The notes beneath the pieces were generated by a model, which searched no databases, was not told where the DNA came from, and worked only from the letters and a program-made list of their open reading frames with translations. This document shows positions 8,899-17,188 of a DNA stretch of 64,000 bases, piece after piece. This DNA comes from Sphaerochaeta globosa str. Buddy (GTDB lineage Bacteria > Spirochaetota > Spirochaetia > Sphaerochaetales > Sphaerochaetaceae): contig NC_015152.1 of assembly GCF_000190435.1 (NCBI RefSeq), forward strand, positions 1,308,458 to 1,372,457, written 5' to 3'. Position 1 is the first letter of the stretch, and each line of letters begins with the position of its first letter. The position numbers and the translations under genes are program-made.

Positions 8899-10547
8899 AC
8901 CTCTATCTCATACGAGTAGCCTTGTTCGGCAAGGAATTTTTGTCGGTTTGCCGCAAATTCCTCTTCGTTGGAGTAACGGGTCACTACCGAATAAAAGAAA
9001 CTGGAACGGTTTTTCGGCCTGAGAATTCTCCCCAGTCGCTGGGCTTCCTCACTTCGGCTGCCGAACGTGCCGGAAACCTGGATGGCAACCGATGCATCAG
9101 GAAGGTCTATGGCAAAGTTGGCAACCTTGCTGACGACCAGAATCCTGCAATCGCCGTCCCTGAAGGCTCGATAGAGTTCCTCCCGCTTTGCATTCGGGGT
9201 GCTGCCGGTGATGATGGGTAATCCAAACGCATCGGCGATCATCGCAAGCTGGTCCAGGTACTGGCCGATGATCAGGATGAAATCGTCCGGATGCCGACTG
9301 ACCAGATCCTTTACCACTTCAAGCTTCAAGGGATTTTCGCTGGCCATGCGGTATTTCTCCCGCTTATTTGCCAGTGCATACGGAATCTCCAGCTCTTGGG
9401 GTAGGTCGAGACGAATTTCATGGCAGTAGGCTTCGGCTATGAAGCCCTGCTGCTGCAATTCAATCCAAGGCACATCAAAGCGTTTGGGACCGACCAAACT
9501 GAAAACCTCGTCTTCTCTGCCATCCTCCCTGATCAGGGTGGCAGTCAATCCAACACGGTAGACAGCCTGCAACTCTGCAGTAATCTTGAAGACCGGAGCG
9601 GGAAGCATATGCACTTCATCGTAGATTATCAGGCCCCATTGGCTTTTGGTAAGCAACTCCAAGTGCGGAAAAGGGCCCTCTTTGTCCGGTCGGTAGGTGA
9701 GCACCTGATACGTGCAGACTGTTATTTCCTTAGGTTCCTTGCGCGCACCGGTATACTCGCCAACTTGGTCGATGGTCAGGGTGGTCTTGTCCAAGATTTC
9801 CTGCATCCACTGGTGTACGGCAGCCACATTGGTGGTAACCACCAGGACCCGGGTGCAAAGGCGTTGCATGATATGCATGCCGACTACGGTTTTTCCCGAT
9901 CCACAGGGAAGAACGATGGTGCCGAAACCGCAGCCCGGTCCAAGATCTCCCAGCAAGGCATCGCCCGCCATTTGTTGGTAGGGTCGTACCGCAAAGGGTT
10001 TTCCACCCAGCGTTTCGGACCGTAGCGCTATCGGTACCGGCGGACCTTTCTGGAGCACAACCTGGTCATCCACTGGATACCCGATTTTAATCAGCTGAAG
10101 CTTAACCTCTCCGCGGGAATAAGTTTCCAGCAAGAAGGAGTGCTCGTCCTTGACCACCAGAATCTTTGACAGGGCTTTGCGTTGCATCAACTCTGTTTTG
10201 ATTCGCTTGCTTTCCACGAACAGCTGATAATACCGTGGATCCTCATATTCGGTAAGGCGGACCTTGCCCCACCTGGAGGCCATGTCATTGACATAGAAAA
10301 GAATGCTTTCAGGTACCGGGAAGCGTGACCAGCGATTCAGGCAATCGATGACCGAGGCTACCGGAAAACCTGAGGAGGCTGCATTCCACAGCGAAATAGG
10401 GGAGAGTGCATAGGTATGCATATGCTCCGGACTCTTGACCAATTCACAGAATCGGACCAGATCGGCACGGCAGGCCTCACTTTGGTTATGGTGGACGTCC
10501 AGAAGCAACGTCTTGTCACTTTGTACAATCAGAGGAGTGTCTTGCAT
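8886..10547 (-). CDS. XPB/Rad25-type superfamily 2 DNA helicase
   Basis: 553 residues. An N-terminal XPB-like damage-recognition region (about 1-180) precedes two RecA-like domains. Walker A is GSGKT (216-220), the DEAH-type box is DEVH (310-313), and TATLIRED (335-342) contains both motif III and the RED motif diagnostic of XPB. Motif VI is RLGRILRP (about 504-511). XPB opens DNA in nucleotide-excision repair or transcription; in bacteria its role is poorly known. Its ATG overlaps the aroC stop (TGATG), so it is translated with aromatic-biosynthesis genes. Confidence 0.92.
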   Translation of the reverse strand: MQDTPLIVQSDKTLLLDVHHNQSEACRADLVRFCELVKSPEHMHTYALSPISLWNAASSGFPVASVIDCLNRWSRFPVPESILFYVNDMASRWGKVRLTEYEDPRYYQLFVESKRIKTELMQRKALSKILVVKDEHSFLLETYSRGEVKLQLIKIGYPVDDQVVLQKGPPVPIALRSETLGGKPFAVRPYQQMAGDALLGDLGPGCGFGTIVLPCGSGKTVVGMHIMQRLCTRVLVVTTNVAAVHQWMQEILDKTTLTIDQVGEYTGARKEPKEITVCTYQVLTYRPDKEGPFPHLELLTKSQWGLIIYDEVHMLPAPVFKITAELQAVYRVGLTATLIREDGREDEVFSLVGPKRFDVPWIELQQQGFIAEAYCHEIRLDLPQELEIPYALANKREKYRMASENPLKLEVVKDLVSRHPDDFILIIGQYLDQLAMIADAFGLPIITGSTPNAKREELYRAFRDGDCRILVVSKVANFAIDLPDASVAIQVSGTFGSRSEEAQRLGRILRPKNRSSFFYSVVTRYSNEEEFAANRQKFLAEQGYSYEIEVWKN

Positions 10548-11596
10548 CAGTTTTTTCCAAATGCGGTGTAATAGAGGTCAAGCAATGTAATAGCCACCAT
10601 GGATTCGACTACCACCACCGCCCGGGAACATATACAGGGGTCATGCCTGCCCTCTACCACCAAGGTAGTCGTCTCGTTGTTTGTATTTACTGTCAGCTGG
10701 GGTCGCGAAATCGAGGAAGTGGGCTTGATGGCAGCCTGGAAAACAATTTCCTGCCCGCTTGATATGCCACCGAGGATTCCCCCGGCATGATTGGAGAGAA
10801 ACCCCTCTTGGGTCCTCTGGTCGTTGCACTCGCTGCCGCGCATGGAAGCACAAGCGAAGCCTGAACCGAATTGGATCCCTTTCACCGCCCCGATGCTCAT
10901 GACTGCATGGCTGAGCAATGCCTGCAGCTTGCCGAAGACCGGCTCTCCCAGACCTATCGGTACGCCGTTGACCCTGCATTCGATAATACCGCCGATGCTG
11001 TCATTCTCACTACGGACCTGCTCGACTAAAGCAATCATCTGTTTTGCAGCCACTCGGTCGGGGCAGCTCATGACATTGTCGGCTTCATCCCAATTTCGAT
11101 TCTCGGTTTTCACAGACCCGACTTGCACGGTTCCTGCTTGTATGGAAATTCCTCGTTTGGCAAGCAGTTGCATGGCAAGGGCACCGGCTGCTACTCTTGC
11201 ACTGGTCTCTCTGCCGCTGGATCTGCCGCCACCGCGAATATCACGTATCCCATATTTCTTGAAAAAGGTCCAATCAGCATGACCGGGTCTGAAGACATCC
11301 TTGAGATGGTCGTAATCGGTCGACTTCTGGTTGGTACTATACAGAATCATGGCGATCGGGGTGCCGGTCGTGTATCCCTCGTACACCCCCGAGAGTATGG
11401 AGAGCTCATCGATCTCGTTGCGTTTTGTCCCTGTAGGGTTGCCACCGGGACGACGGCGGTTCATCTGAGCCTGCAACGCTTCCCTGTCAATCTTGAAACC
11501 ACTTTCCACCCCATCGATGATGACACCGAGGGCAGGGCCGTGAGACTCGCCGAAGGTAGTGACGGTAAATGCATTCCCAAAGCTGTTATGGCCCAT
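10547..11596 (-). CDS. aroC: chorismate synthase
   Basis: 349 residues starting at MGHNSFGNAFTVTTFGESHG, the normal N-terminus of the family. A longer frame runs up to 11809 but lies wholly inside aroK, so I reject that start. Conserved segments include RPGHADWTF and GGGRSSGRETSARVAAGA, which bind reduced FMN and EPSP. It converts EPSP to chorismate, the last common step of the shikimate pathway. It follows aroK by one base and overlaps the helicase gene. Confidence 0.96.
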   Translation of the reverse strand: MGHNSFGNAFTVTTFGESHGPALGVIIDGVESGFKIDREALQAQMNRRRPGGNPTGTKRNEIDELSILSGVYEGYTTGTPIAMILYSTNQKSTDYDHLKDVFRPGHADWTFFKKYGIRDIRGGGRSSGRETSARVAAGALAMQLLAKRGISIQAGTVQVGSVKTENRNWDEADNVMSCPDRVAAKQMIALVEQVRSENDSIGGIIECRVNGVPIGLGEPVFGKLQALLSHAVMSIGAVKGIQFGSGFACASMRGSECNDQRTQEGFLSNHAGGILGGISSGQEIVFQAAIKPTSSISRPQLTVNTNNETTTLVVEGRHDPCICSRAVVVVESMVAITLLDLYYTAFGKN

Positions 11597-11597
11597 T

Positions 11598-12128
11598 TCA
11601 TACCTCACTCTTGAGTGTTTCGACAAGGAAGCTTGCCGTATCGCGGATATCGGGATAATTTGGTAATTGTACCAAAACATCACAGATGTTTCCATAGATT
11701 GCATGTCTTCTTGCATACAGGGCATGAAATGATGCCTTTGGATCGGATTCATCCAAAAAAGGAGGAATCCCACCTGAGATAATCCTTCTGAATAGCACTC
11801 CCTCCTCAACCATGAGGTAGATGAGTCTGCCCCGGCTTTTTGCCAGGCTCAGCAATGCCTCGTTATCCGAGGCTCCTCCCCCGAGGCTGATGACCGTCCG
11901 CTCGTGATGGGAGCAAAGGTACGTCTCAAGGGCAGCAACTTCCTGCGCCTGGAATGCCATTTGTCCTTCTTGTTTGTAATAAGCGCGCACTGAAGTCCAG
12001 GGGGCAATGGCCTTCAGGATCAGGTCATCCAAGTCAACCCACGCAAGATTGTTGGCCCTTGCATAGAAGGCTCCGAGTGTGGACTTCCCGCTATGCTTGA
12101 TGCCGCAGAAAAATAGGTGGTCCTTCAT
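11598..12128 (-). CDS. aroK: shikimate kinase
   Basis: 176 residues. GIKHSGKSTLG (residues 8-18) is the P-loop, WVDLDDLI holds the Asp that contacts shikimate, and VISLGGGAS is the third family motif. It phosphorylates shikimate with ATP. The start has no obvious Shine-Dalgarno sequence, but the stop of the upstream membrane-protein gene is only 2 bases away, so coupling is likely. Confidence 0.92.
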   Translation of the reverse strand: MKDHLFFCGIKHSGKSTLGAFYARANNLAWVDLDDLILKAIAPWTSVRAYYKQEGQMAFQAQEVAALETYLCSHHERTVISLGGGASDNEALLSLAKSRGRLIYLMVEEGVLFRRIISGGIPPFLDESDPKASFHALYARRHAIYGNICDVLVQLPNYPDIRDTASFLVETLKSEV

Positions 12129-12130
12129 GC

Positions 12131-12604
12131 TTAGTGCTGGTCGAACAGTTCAATCCACTGTTCTTCATAGGCACCGGTCGACGGAACGGTTGCTGCTTGT
12201 TTGGTGTAGAAATGTTTCCTGCGCCGTTCCTTTTGCTGGTGAACCAGCGTGTCGACTGCCATCTGATAGCGGGCTTCATAGAGATTCTTCCGAACCTGTT
12301 CCTCATAGTGATTGATTCGTACGGTCTTTTTCAGGGCGAAGTGGAACGTTACGATCATTGCATACCAAAAGAGGGAGAGCAGCAGTGGCTGCAAATCCAA
12401 ATAGGTGTAGGGAAGCGTTACCGATGCAGGGTTGCTGGCAACCCGGTAGAGGTTCAGCGAATTGGGCCAAAGGATGAAAAGCGTTAAAAGTAGCGGGACA
12501 ATCCAATACAAGCCTTGCCGTGAAAACAGGAAACGCAGGCAGGCGGCGAAGGCAAGAAAGTTCAAGAGCAGGCAAACCAGGGGAAGAGCATACATTTCAA
12601 CCAT
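12131..12604 (-). CDS. small membrane protein of unknown function, first gene of the aro/helicase operon
   Basis: 157 residues from the ATG at 12604, which has GGAGG four bases upstream; a longer frame to 12670 lacks one. There are three hydrophobic segments (LPLVCLLLNFLAFAACLRFLF, YWIVPLLLTLFILWP, LLLSLFWYAMIVTFHFAL), then a basic, charged cytoplasmic tail of about 60 residues. I do not recognise the family. It lies 2 bases before aroK. Confidence 0.7.
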   Translation of the reverse strand: MVEMYALPLVCLLLNFLAFAACLRFLFSRQGLYWIVPLLLTLFILWPNSLNLYRVASNPASVTLPYTYLDLQPLLLSLFWYAMIVTFHFALKKTVRINHYEEQVRKNLYEARYQMAVDTLVHQQKERRRKHFYTKQAATVPSTGAYEEQWIELFDQH

Positions 12605-12632
12605 GGAACCTCCGCTATCCAAAGAGTCTTTT

Positions 12633-12648
12633 CCTATGATACCATAGG
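12633..12648 (+). promoter_or_regulatory. palindrome over the dgt promoter region
   Basis: CCTATG-ATAC-CATAGG is a perfect inverted repeat whose left arm contains a -10-like TATGAT, 30 bases before the dgt start. The core ATGATACCAT recurs in the palindrome beside nrdR (14355-14372). A good -35 box is not visible. Confidence 0.45.
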
Positions 12649-12669
12649 CTAACAATTTGGGGAATAACA

Positions 12670-13821
12670 ATGGAATTGCAGAATCAGATCTCCGAGCAGT
12701 TGCTGAAAAAGCGAAAGACCGACAAGCAGGAAGATGTACGCGGCCCCTATTACCGCGATACCACAGCCATCATCCACTCCTCGGCCTTCCGAAGGCTGAA
12801 GCATAAGACCCAAGTATTTTTCGCCCCAAGCAACGATCATATCTGCACCCGTATGGAGCATTGCCTGCATGTGGCCTCGATTGCCTCCTCCATCTGCCGC
12901 GGCCTCGGCCTGGATTCTGAACTGGCGTGGGCGATCGGCATGGGCCATGACCTCGGGCACACCCCTTTCGGCCATACCGGTGAAAAAATTCTTTCCTCAA
13001 AAATGCAAATGGCGGGGTTCGGCCCGTTCGAACATGAGCTGAACAGCCTTCGGGTGGTGGATTTTCTCTCCAATCAAGGCAAAGGCCTCAATCTTACCTA
13101 TGCGGTCAGGGATGGGATTGTCTGTCACAATGGTGAGCGATTGGTGCAGTCCATCAAACCCACCTTCGCCATCAGGGACTTGGATGCAGTAACCGAACGC
13201 AAAGGGTTGTTGCCTGCAACCTATGAAGCCGCTGTAGTGCGCCTGTGCGATACCATCGCATACCTTGGCCGCGATTTTGAGGATGCTTGCCGCCTCGGTC
13301 TTATTTCCAAGAAAGAGCTTCCTTCGGATGTCGAGAAAAAGCTGGGAAACCGCAACGCACAGATTATCGATACCTTGGTTGTCGATGTAATAGAACACTC
13401 CGGCGGTGAGCAAGGCATCAGTTTCAGTGACGAGCTGTTTCCTTCTATTGAAAAAATGATTGCCTTCAACTATGAGCGCATCTACAAGAGTCCTATGCTG
13501 GAGGGGTACGAGCGGTACTTCACCCGTTTGTTCACGCTCATTCTTGACTATTTGGAATTCCTTGTCTCATCCTATGGATTCAAGGAAGAGCTCTATGTGC
13601 AGGAAAAGAATATGCTTGCCATGGGCTTTTATCAGCATCTCATGGACATGAAGGAGGCCTATCTGCAAAAGGATGGCAACCTTGATCGCTTGATTTTCGA
13701 TTACATCGGAGGAATGAGCGATACCTTCTGCCTGGATTGCGCCAATGAGATTCTCAAACCGGAACACTTAAACGACAGCATCGAACATTCACTCACCGGC
13801 AAATGGTTCGATGCACGTTAG
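12670..13821 (+). CDS. dgt: deoxyguanosinetriphosphate triphosphohydrolase (dNTPase, HD family)
   Basis: 383 residues. The family hallmark IIHSSAFRRLKHKTQVF appears near residue 35. The HD metal site is formed by RMEHCLHV and GHDLGHTPFGHTGE (about 57-105). These enzymes cleave dNTPs to deoxynucleoside plus triphosphate and control pool size. A GGGGA sequence lies 7 bases before the ATG. It converges on nrdR with a 4-base overlap; both genes concern deoxynucleotide supply. Confidence 0.93.
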   Translation: MELQNQISEQLLKKRKTDKQEDVRGPYYRDTTAIIHSSAFRRLKHKTQVFFAPSNDHICTRMEHCLHVASIASSICRGLGLDSELAWAIGMGHDLGHTPFGHTGEKILSSKMQMAGFGPFEHELNSLRVVDFLSNQGKGLNLTYAVRDGIVCHNGERLVQSIKPTFAIRDLDAVTERKGLLPATYEAAVVRLCDTIAYLGRDFEDACRLGLISKKELPSDVEKKLGNRNAQIIDTLVVDVIEHSGGEQGISFSDELFPSIEKMIAFNYERIYKSPMLEGYERYFTRLFTLILDYLEFLVSSYGFKEELYVQEKNMLAMGFYQHLMDMKEAYLQKDGNLDRLIFDYIGGMSDTFCLDCANEILKPEHLNDSIEHSLTGKWFDAR

Positions 13822-14282
13822 CCGAGTTCCTTTCCTAATTTTTGGATTTCCGCAATGAATTGGCCGAGGTCGTTGAAAGCCTTATAGACAGCGGCAAACC
13901 GTACATACGCAACCAAATCCACTTCCCTCAACTGTTTCAAAGCCTCATCGCCGATATCGGACGAGGCAATTTCACGTTTGCTTCCCACCTTGAGCATGAT
14001 GGCATCCTCAATGCTCTGCAAGAGTGTATCGATTTGGTTCTCGCTGATTTTTAATTTCTCGGTGCAGGATCGAATTCCCCTCCCGAGTTTGTTCAAATCA
14101 AAAGGTTCTCGCCGGCCGTCACGCTTGATGACCATAAGCGGCTTGTCCTCGATGCGTTCATAACTGGTAAATCGATAGCCGCAGGAATTGCATTCCCTTC
14201 TTCGTCTGATTGTTGAGCCGCTGGAATTTTGCCTTGATTCCAAGACCTTGTCATCCATCTGTGAGCAGTGGGGACATCTCAT
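13818..14282 (-). CDS. nrdR: transcriptional repressor NrdR
   Basis: 154 residues with a zinc ribbon (Cys3, Cys6, Cys31, Cys34) followed by an ATP-cone domain starting near VIKRDGRREPFD. NrdR senses ATP/dATP and represses ribonucleotide reductase genes. GGAGG lies 7 bases upstream of the ATG. No reductase gene is in this window. Confidence 0.96.
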   Translation of the reverse strand: MRCPHCSQMDDKVLESRQNSSGSTIRRRRECNSCGYRFTSYERIEDKPLMVIKRDGRREPFDLNKLGRGIRSCTEKLKISENQIDTLLQSIEDAIMLKVGSKREIASSDIGDEALKQLREVDLVAYVRFAAVYKAFNDLGQFIAEIQKLGKELG

Positions 14283-14304
14283 GCAAGTTCCTCCTCAAGC
14301 AGAT

Positions 14305-14333
14305 AGTATACACACTGGCTGGGGTGTTCTCAA
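14305..14333 (-). promoter_or_regulatory. promoter of nrdR
   Basis: On the minus strand TTGAGA, 17 bases and TATACT, ending about 22 bases before the nrdR start codon. Confidence 0.7.
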
Positions 14334-14354
14334 CTAAATAGTACCAAATGGTGT

Positions 14355-14372
14355 CACAATGATACCATTGTG
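14355..14372. promoter_or_regulatory. palindrome in the nrdR upstream region
   Basis: CACAATG-ATAC-CATTGTG is a perfect 7-bp inverted repeat lying 22 bases upstream of the nrdR -35 box. It shares the ATGATACCAT core with the dgt palindrome. It does not match the classical NrdR box. Confidence 0.5.
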
Positions 14373-14470
14373 GTTGCTAGAAGAGAAGATTTACGCTAAA
14401 TATGGATATTCGTGAATGTAGCATGTATAGTTTTCACTGTATAAATTCCTCAGTATTCAAGGTAAATTTG

Positions 14471-14499
14471 TTGTAAATTATTACCACTTGTGATAATAA
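14471..14499 (+). promoter_or_regulatory. promoter and overlapping operator of the ACT-protein operon
   Basis: TTGTAA, 17 bases and TAATAA form a promoter. A near-perfect palindrome (14478-14499, arms TTATTACCAC and GTGATAATAA, one mismatch, 2-base centre) covers the spacer and the -10 box, the classic place for a repressor. GGAGG stands 7 bases before the start codon. Confidence 0.6.
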
Positions 14500-14517
14500 T
14501 AACATAACGGAGGCTCT

Positions 14518-15177
14518 ATGGCTGATTCAGTGAGTAGTTGTGTAAAACGGATTGTGGATAGATCACCTTTTATCCATGAGATGCTGATCAATGGAATTCT
14601 CTCCTTCAGTAATTACGCATCCTCGATTCAAGGCGAGGTTCAGAAAGCATACGGCAAGGAAGTCAAATCCAGCGCCATTGTAATGGCATTGCGACGCTAT
14701 GCTGAGGAATTGCGCAAGGGAAGCCAAAAAAAGAACGTGGGTAATGTCGAGTACGGCATTGTCATGAAGACCAATATTTTCGACCTCAACCTTGTACGCA
14801 GGGACAGCTTCATCAGCAAGCTTGGCGTCCTGTATGGCCAGATTTCCACCGAGAAGGGTGATTTCTTGAACATAACCTTGGGCAGTCATGAGGTTTCCTT
14901 GGCCGTAAGCGAGAAGTATCGCAGTCTGGTCAATGAGCTTGCAAAGGATGAGGAAGTGCTCAATAAGATGGATGACCTGGTGGCCCTTTCCCTTGTTTTC
15001 ACCGGTGATTTCCTCCAAACTCCGGGTATCGTGTATGAAGCGGTCCGTCACCTTGCATGGGAACAGATCAATGTCATCGAAATAGTCTCCACCATGAATG
15101 AACTTACGTTTGTCATCAAGCGAGAGGACTCGATGAAAGCCTTCGATGTTCTGCAGGGCTTTTTGAGTGCAAACTAG
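14518..15177 (+). CDS. ACT-domain protein with N-terminal helical (HTH-like) region
   Basis: 219 residues, no membrane segments. Residues 15-70 are helical and basic (AIVMALRRYAEELRKGSQKK) and could be a winged helix. Residues 80-219 resemble tandem ACT domains as in aspartokinase; the last, TPGIVYEAVRHLAWEQINVIEIVSTMNELTFVIKRED in outline, has the typical P-G turn and N-V-I strand. ACT domains bind amino acids or small ligands. With a palindrome over its promoter, an autoregulatory ligand sensor is possible, but this is inference. First gene of a three-gene operon. Confidence 0.6.
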   Translation: MADSVSSCVKRIVDRSPFIHEMLINGILSFSNYASSIQGEVQKAYGKEVKSSAIVMALRRYAEELRKGSQKKNVGNVEYGIVMKTNIFDLNLVRRDSFISKLGVLYGQISTEKGDFLNITLGSHEVSLAVSEKYRSLVNELAKDEEVLNKMDDLVALSLVFTGDFLQTPGIVYEAVRHLAWEQINVIEIVSTMNELTFVIKREDSMKAFDVLQGFLSAN

Positions 15178-15655
15178 GCTGACATTCGTGGTTGCCGCCC
15201 GTGATGGAGGAAAGACTACCCGCCTGAAGCAGTTGATCGAGCAAGCACAGCATGCCGGTCTGAAAGTCAGTGGAGTGATTGCTCTTGCAAATCCTGAAAA
15301 AACTTGGTATAGACTCAAGGACCTGTCCAGTACGGAGAGTAGGCTTGCCCTTAGTTCGCAGATTAACCTGGGAACAGAACGTATAGGACGATTCAGTATC
15401 AGCTCTGATGTTTTTGCTTGGGCCAATGCCCTGATCGAGCAATCGATGGCGACAACAGAGCTTATCGTCTTTGATGAAATTGGGAAGCTGGAACTGCAAG
15501 GAGGTGGATTGGCCCCTTCGTTTCGCAAAGCCCTTGATGAAACGTCATGCAACATCCTTGCCTCGGTCAGGGATGAGCATGTCGAAGCTGTTCTCAAGTG
15601 TTTTGCCATCGACGCCTCCCACCTATCGATTGTGAAGGTAGAGAAGGAAGAGTAG
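15167..15655 (+). CDS. THEP1-like nucleoside-triphosphatase
   Basis: 162 residues. The P-loop VAARDGGKTT lies at residues 9-18 and the Walker B LIVFDEIGKLEL near 98-109, as in the small THEP1/NTPase family. The start is GTG inside the end of the upstream gene (11-base overlap), so translation is coupled. The cellular substrate is unknown for the family. Confidence 0.75.
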   Translation: MQTRLTFVVAARDGGKTTRLKQLIEQAQHAGLKVSGVIALANPEKTWYRLKDLSSTESRLALSSQINLGTERIGRFSISSDVFAWANALIEQSMATTELIVFDEIGKLELQGGGLAPSFRKALDETSCNILASVRDEHVEAVLKCFAIDASHLSIVKVEKEE

Positions 15656-15659
15656 TAGA

Positions 15660-16355
15660 ATGAATGAACTTTACTGGTTTGTGATGTTGTTGTGTAATTT
15701 CGTCCTTATCATGATTGCATTCCGCAAATGGGGAAAGCTGGGTCTCTATATCTGGGTCCCCATCAGTGTCATCGTCGCCAACATCCAGGTCACCAAAAAT
15801 GTCATGCTCTTCGGTTTGGAAGCTACGCTGGGAAACATCGTCTACGCCACCGGATTTCTGGCAACAGACATCCTCAGTGAGTGTTATGGGAAGAAAGAGT
15901 CTGCAAAAGCGGTGGCCATCGGTTTTTTCAGTTTGCTCACGATGACCATTCTCATGCAAGTGGCACTCTTTTTTGAGCCTGCTTCCTCGGACCTTTCCCA
16001 GGCTTCGCTGGCACAGATTTTTGGTCTGATGCCGCGTATCGCCCTCGGTTCACTCATCGCGTATGTGGTGAGCAATCTGCACGACATCTGGGCTTTCGAT
16101 TTCTGGAAGCGCAAAAAGCCGGGTCGCAATTTCCTATGGCTTCGCAACAATCTGAGCACTTTTGTCAGCCAATTCATCGATACACTGCTCTTCACCCTGA
16201 TTGCCTTCTGGGGTGTGTATCCAAGCAGTGTATTAATTCAGATTATGATTTCCACCTATCTTTTGAAATGGGTGGTGGCTGTATTCGATACCCCGTTCAT
16301 GTACCTGGCCAGGCATTGGTATGATAAAGGAGTGCTTCCTACTCCTACTATTTAG
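15660..16355 (+). CDS. queuosine precursor transporter, YhhQ/VUT family
   Basis: 231 residues with about six to seven membrane helices. FLATDILSECYGKKESAKAV is the family signature and SQFIDTLLFTLIAFWG a later conserved helix. Members import preQ0/preQ1 for queuosine tRNA modification. It lies 4 bases after the NTPase gene and converges with the next gene, sharing an 8-base overlap. Confidence 0.88.
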   Translation: MNELYWFVMLLCNFVLIMIAFRKWGKLGLYIWVPISVIVANIQVTKNVMLFGLEATLGNIVYATGFLATDILSECYGKKESAKAVAIGFFSLLTMTILMQVALFFEPASSDLSQASLAQIFGLMPRIALGSLIAYVVSNLHDIWAFDFWKRKKPGRNFLWLRNNLSTFVSQFIDTLLFTLIAFWGVYPSSVLIQIMISTYLLKWVVAVFDTPFMYLARHWYDKGVLPTPTI

Positions 16356-16365
16356 CGGGAAGCAC
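16332..16365. terminator. hairpin across the convergent gene ends
   Basis: GTGCTTCC and GGAAGCAC form a perfect 8-bp stem enclosing both stop codons. The plus side is followed by CTTTCTT. It may end transcription from both sides, but it lacks a clean T-run. Confidence 0.45.
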
Positions 16366-17154
16366 CTTTCTTAGTGCCTGGATGCAATCTTTGGTTCCTG
16401 CATAGAAGGAAGGGGAGAAAGGTTTGCGTTCCAGTAAAAACGCGTCATCGTATATAAAAGGCGTCCCATCGACATACTCGATATCCATACCCACGCTGAG
16501 CAATGCGGCGTGGGCTGCAGTGATATCCCAGACATAACAACTCTGGTTCACACAGCCTTGGATATGGTCATAGAGCACCGGGCTGAGCATATGGAGAATT
16601 GAAGAACCGAATATGCGGATCTTTCCCTCGAAATGCGTGAAATCCATCAACCGTTGACCACTCGACCCCATGGTGATCTGGTGGGGAAAATCCTTGTTGG
16701 TTCTGATGGAGAAGGGTTTCCCATTAATCAACAATTCCTTACCCGGATCCAGGCGCAAGAAGAGCTCGTCCTCTCCCAGGCCCCAGCGAGGAGCACTGAT
16801 CATGGCTCCTACGGGGTTCCTTTGCTTATCCAGAATTCCCAAAGCCACCGCCCAGGAGGGCAATCCTTGCGAATAGACGTCCGTCCCATCGATGGGATCG
16901 AGAACGAATGTAAAGGGAGCATCGGGATCGAAAGGGGTGAGGGTTTCTTCGCTGATGATATTTACATTTTCAAACAGTTGGGAAACCACGCCCAAAATCT
17001 TTCGAGAAATTGCCAGATCGGTTTCGGTAATCACTGTCCCGTCACTTTTATAGGAACGGTGGATGCATTGTTGTTGTTCTTTAGCGTATCTGCCTGCATC
17101 CTGTACAGCCACAGCGAGTGTATCCAATGCCTTTTGGTCGAGTACTCTATCCAT
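16348..17154 (-). CDS. inositol monophosphatase / 3'(2'),5'-bisphosphate nucleotidase family protein
   Basis: 268 residues with the complete Mg2+ site of the family: SEETL, then VLDPIDGTDVYSQG (metal-binding D-P-I-D-G-T) and WDITAAHAALLSVG near the C-terminus. Members dephosphorylate inositol phosphates, PAP/PAPS or similar phosphomonoesters. Which substrate applies cannot be told: DPIDGT is more IMPase-like, while the short N-terminus is more CysQ-like. Divergent from mfd. Confidence 0.85.
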   Translation of the reverse strand: MDRVLDQKALDTLAVAVQDAGRYAKEQQQCIHRSYKSDGTVITETDLAISRKILGVVSQLFENVNIISEETLTPFDPDAPFTFVLDPIDGTDVYSQGLPSWAVALGILDKQRNPVGAMISAPRWGLGEDELFLRLDPGKELLINGKPFSIRTNKDFPHQITMGSSGQRLMDFTHFEGKIRIFGSSILHMLSPVLYDHIQGCVNQSCYVWDITAAHAALLSVGMDIEYVDGTPFIYDDAFLLERKPFSPSFYAGTKDCIQALRKVLPAK

Positions 17155-17182
17155 TGTCTTGCATAACCTTCTTGCTCATGAT
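17154..17182 (+). promoter_or_regulatory. candidate promoter of mfd
   Basis: TTGTCT, 17 bases and CATGAT. The -10 box ends only 6 bases before the ATG at 17189, which would make the transcript leaderless or nearly so. The -35 box overlaps the start codon of the divergent gene. Confidence 0.4.
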
Positions 17183-17188
17183 AGGGTA

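Noticed and set aside
11597-11809. N-terminal extension of aroC
   Set aside because: Lies wholly within aroK; chorismate synthases start at MGHNSFG.
14355-14372. Classical NrdR box
   Set aside because: The arms and spacing do not fit the ACACWATATATWGTGT pattern; kept only as an unassigned palindrome.
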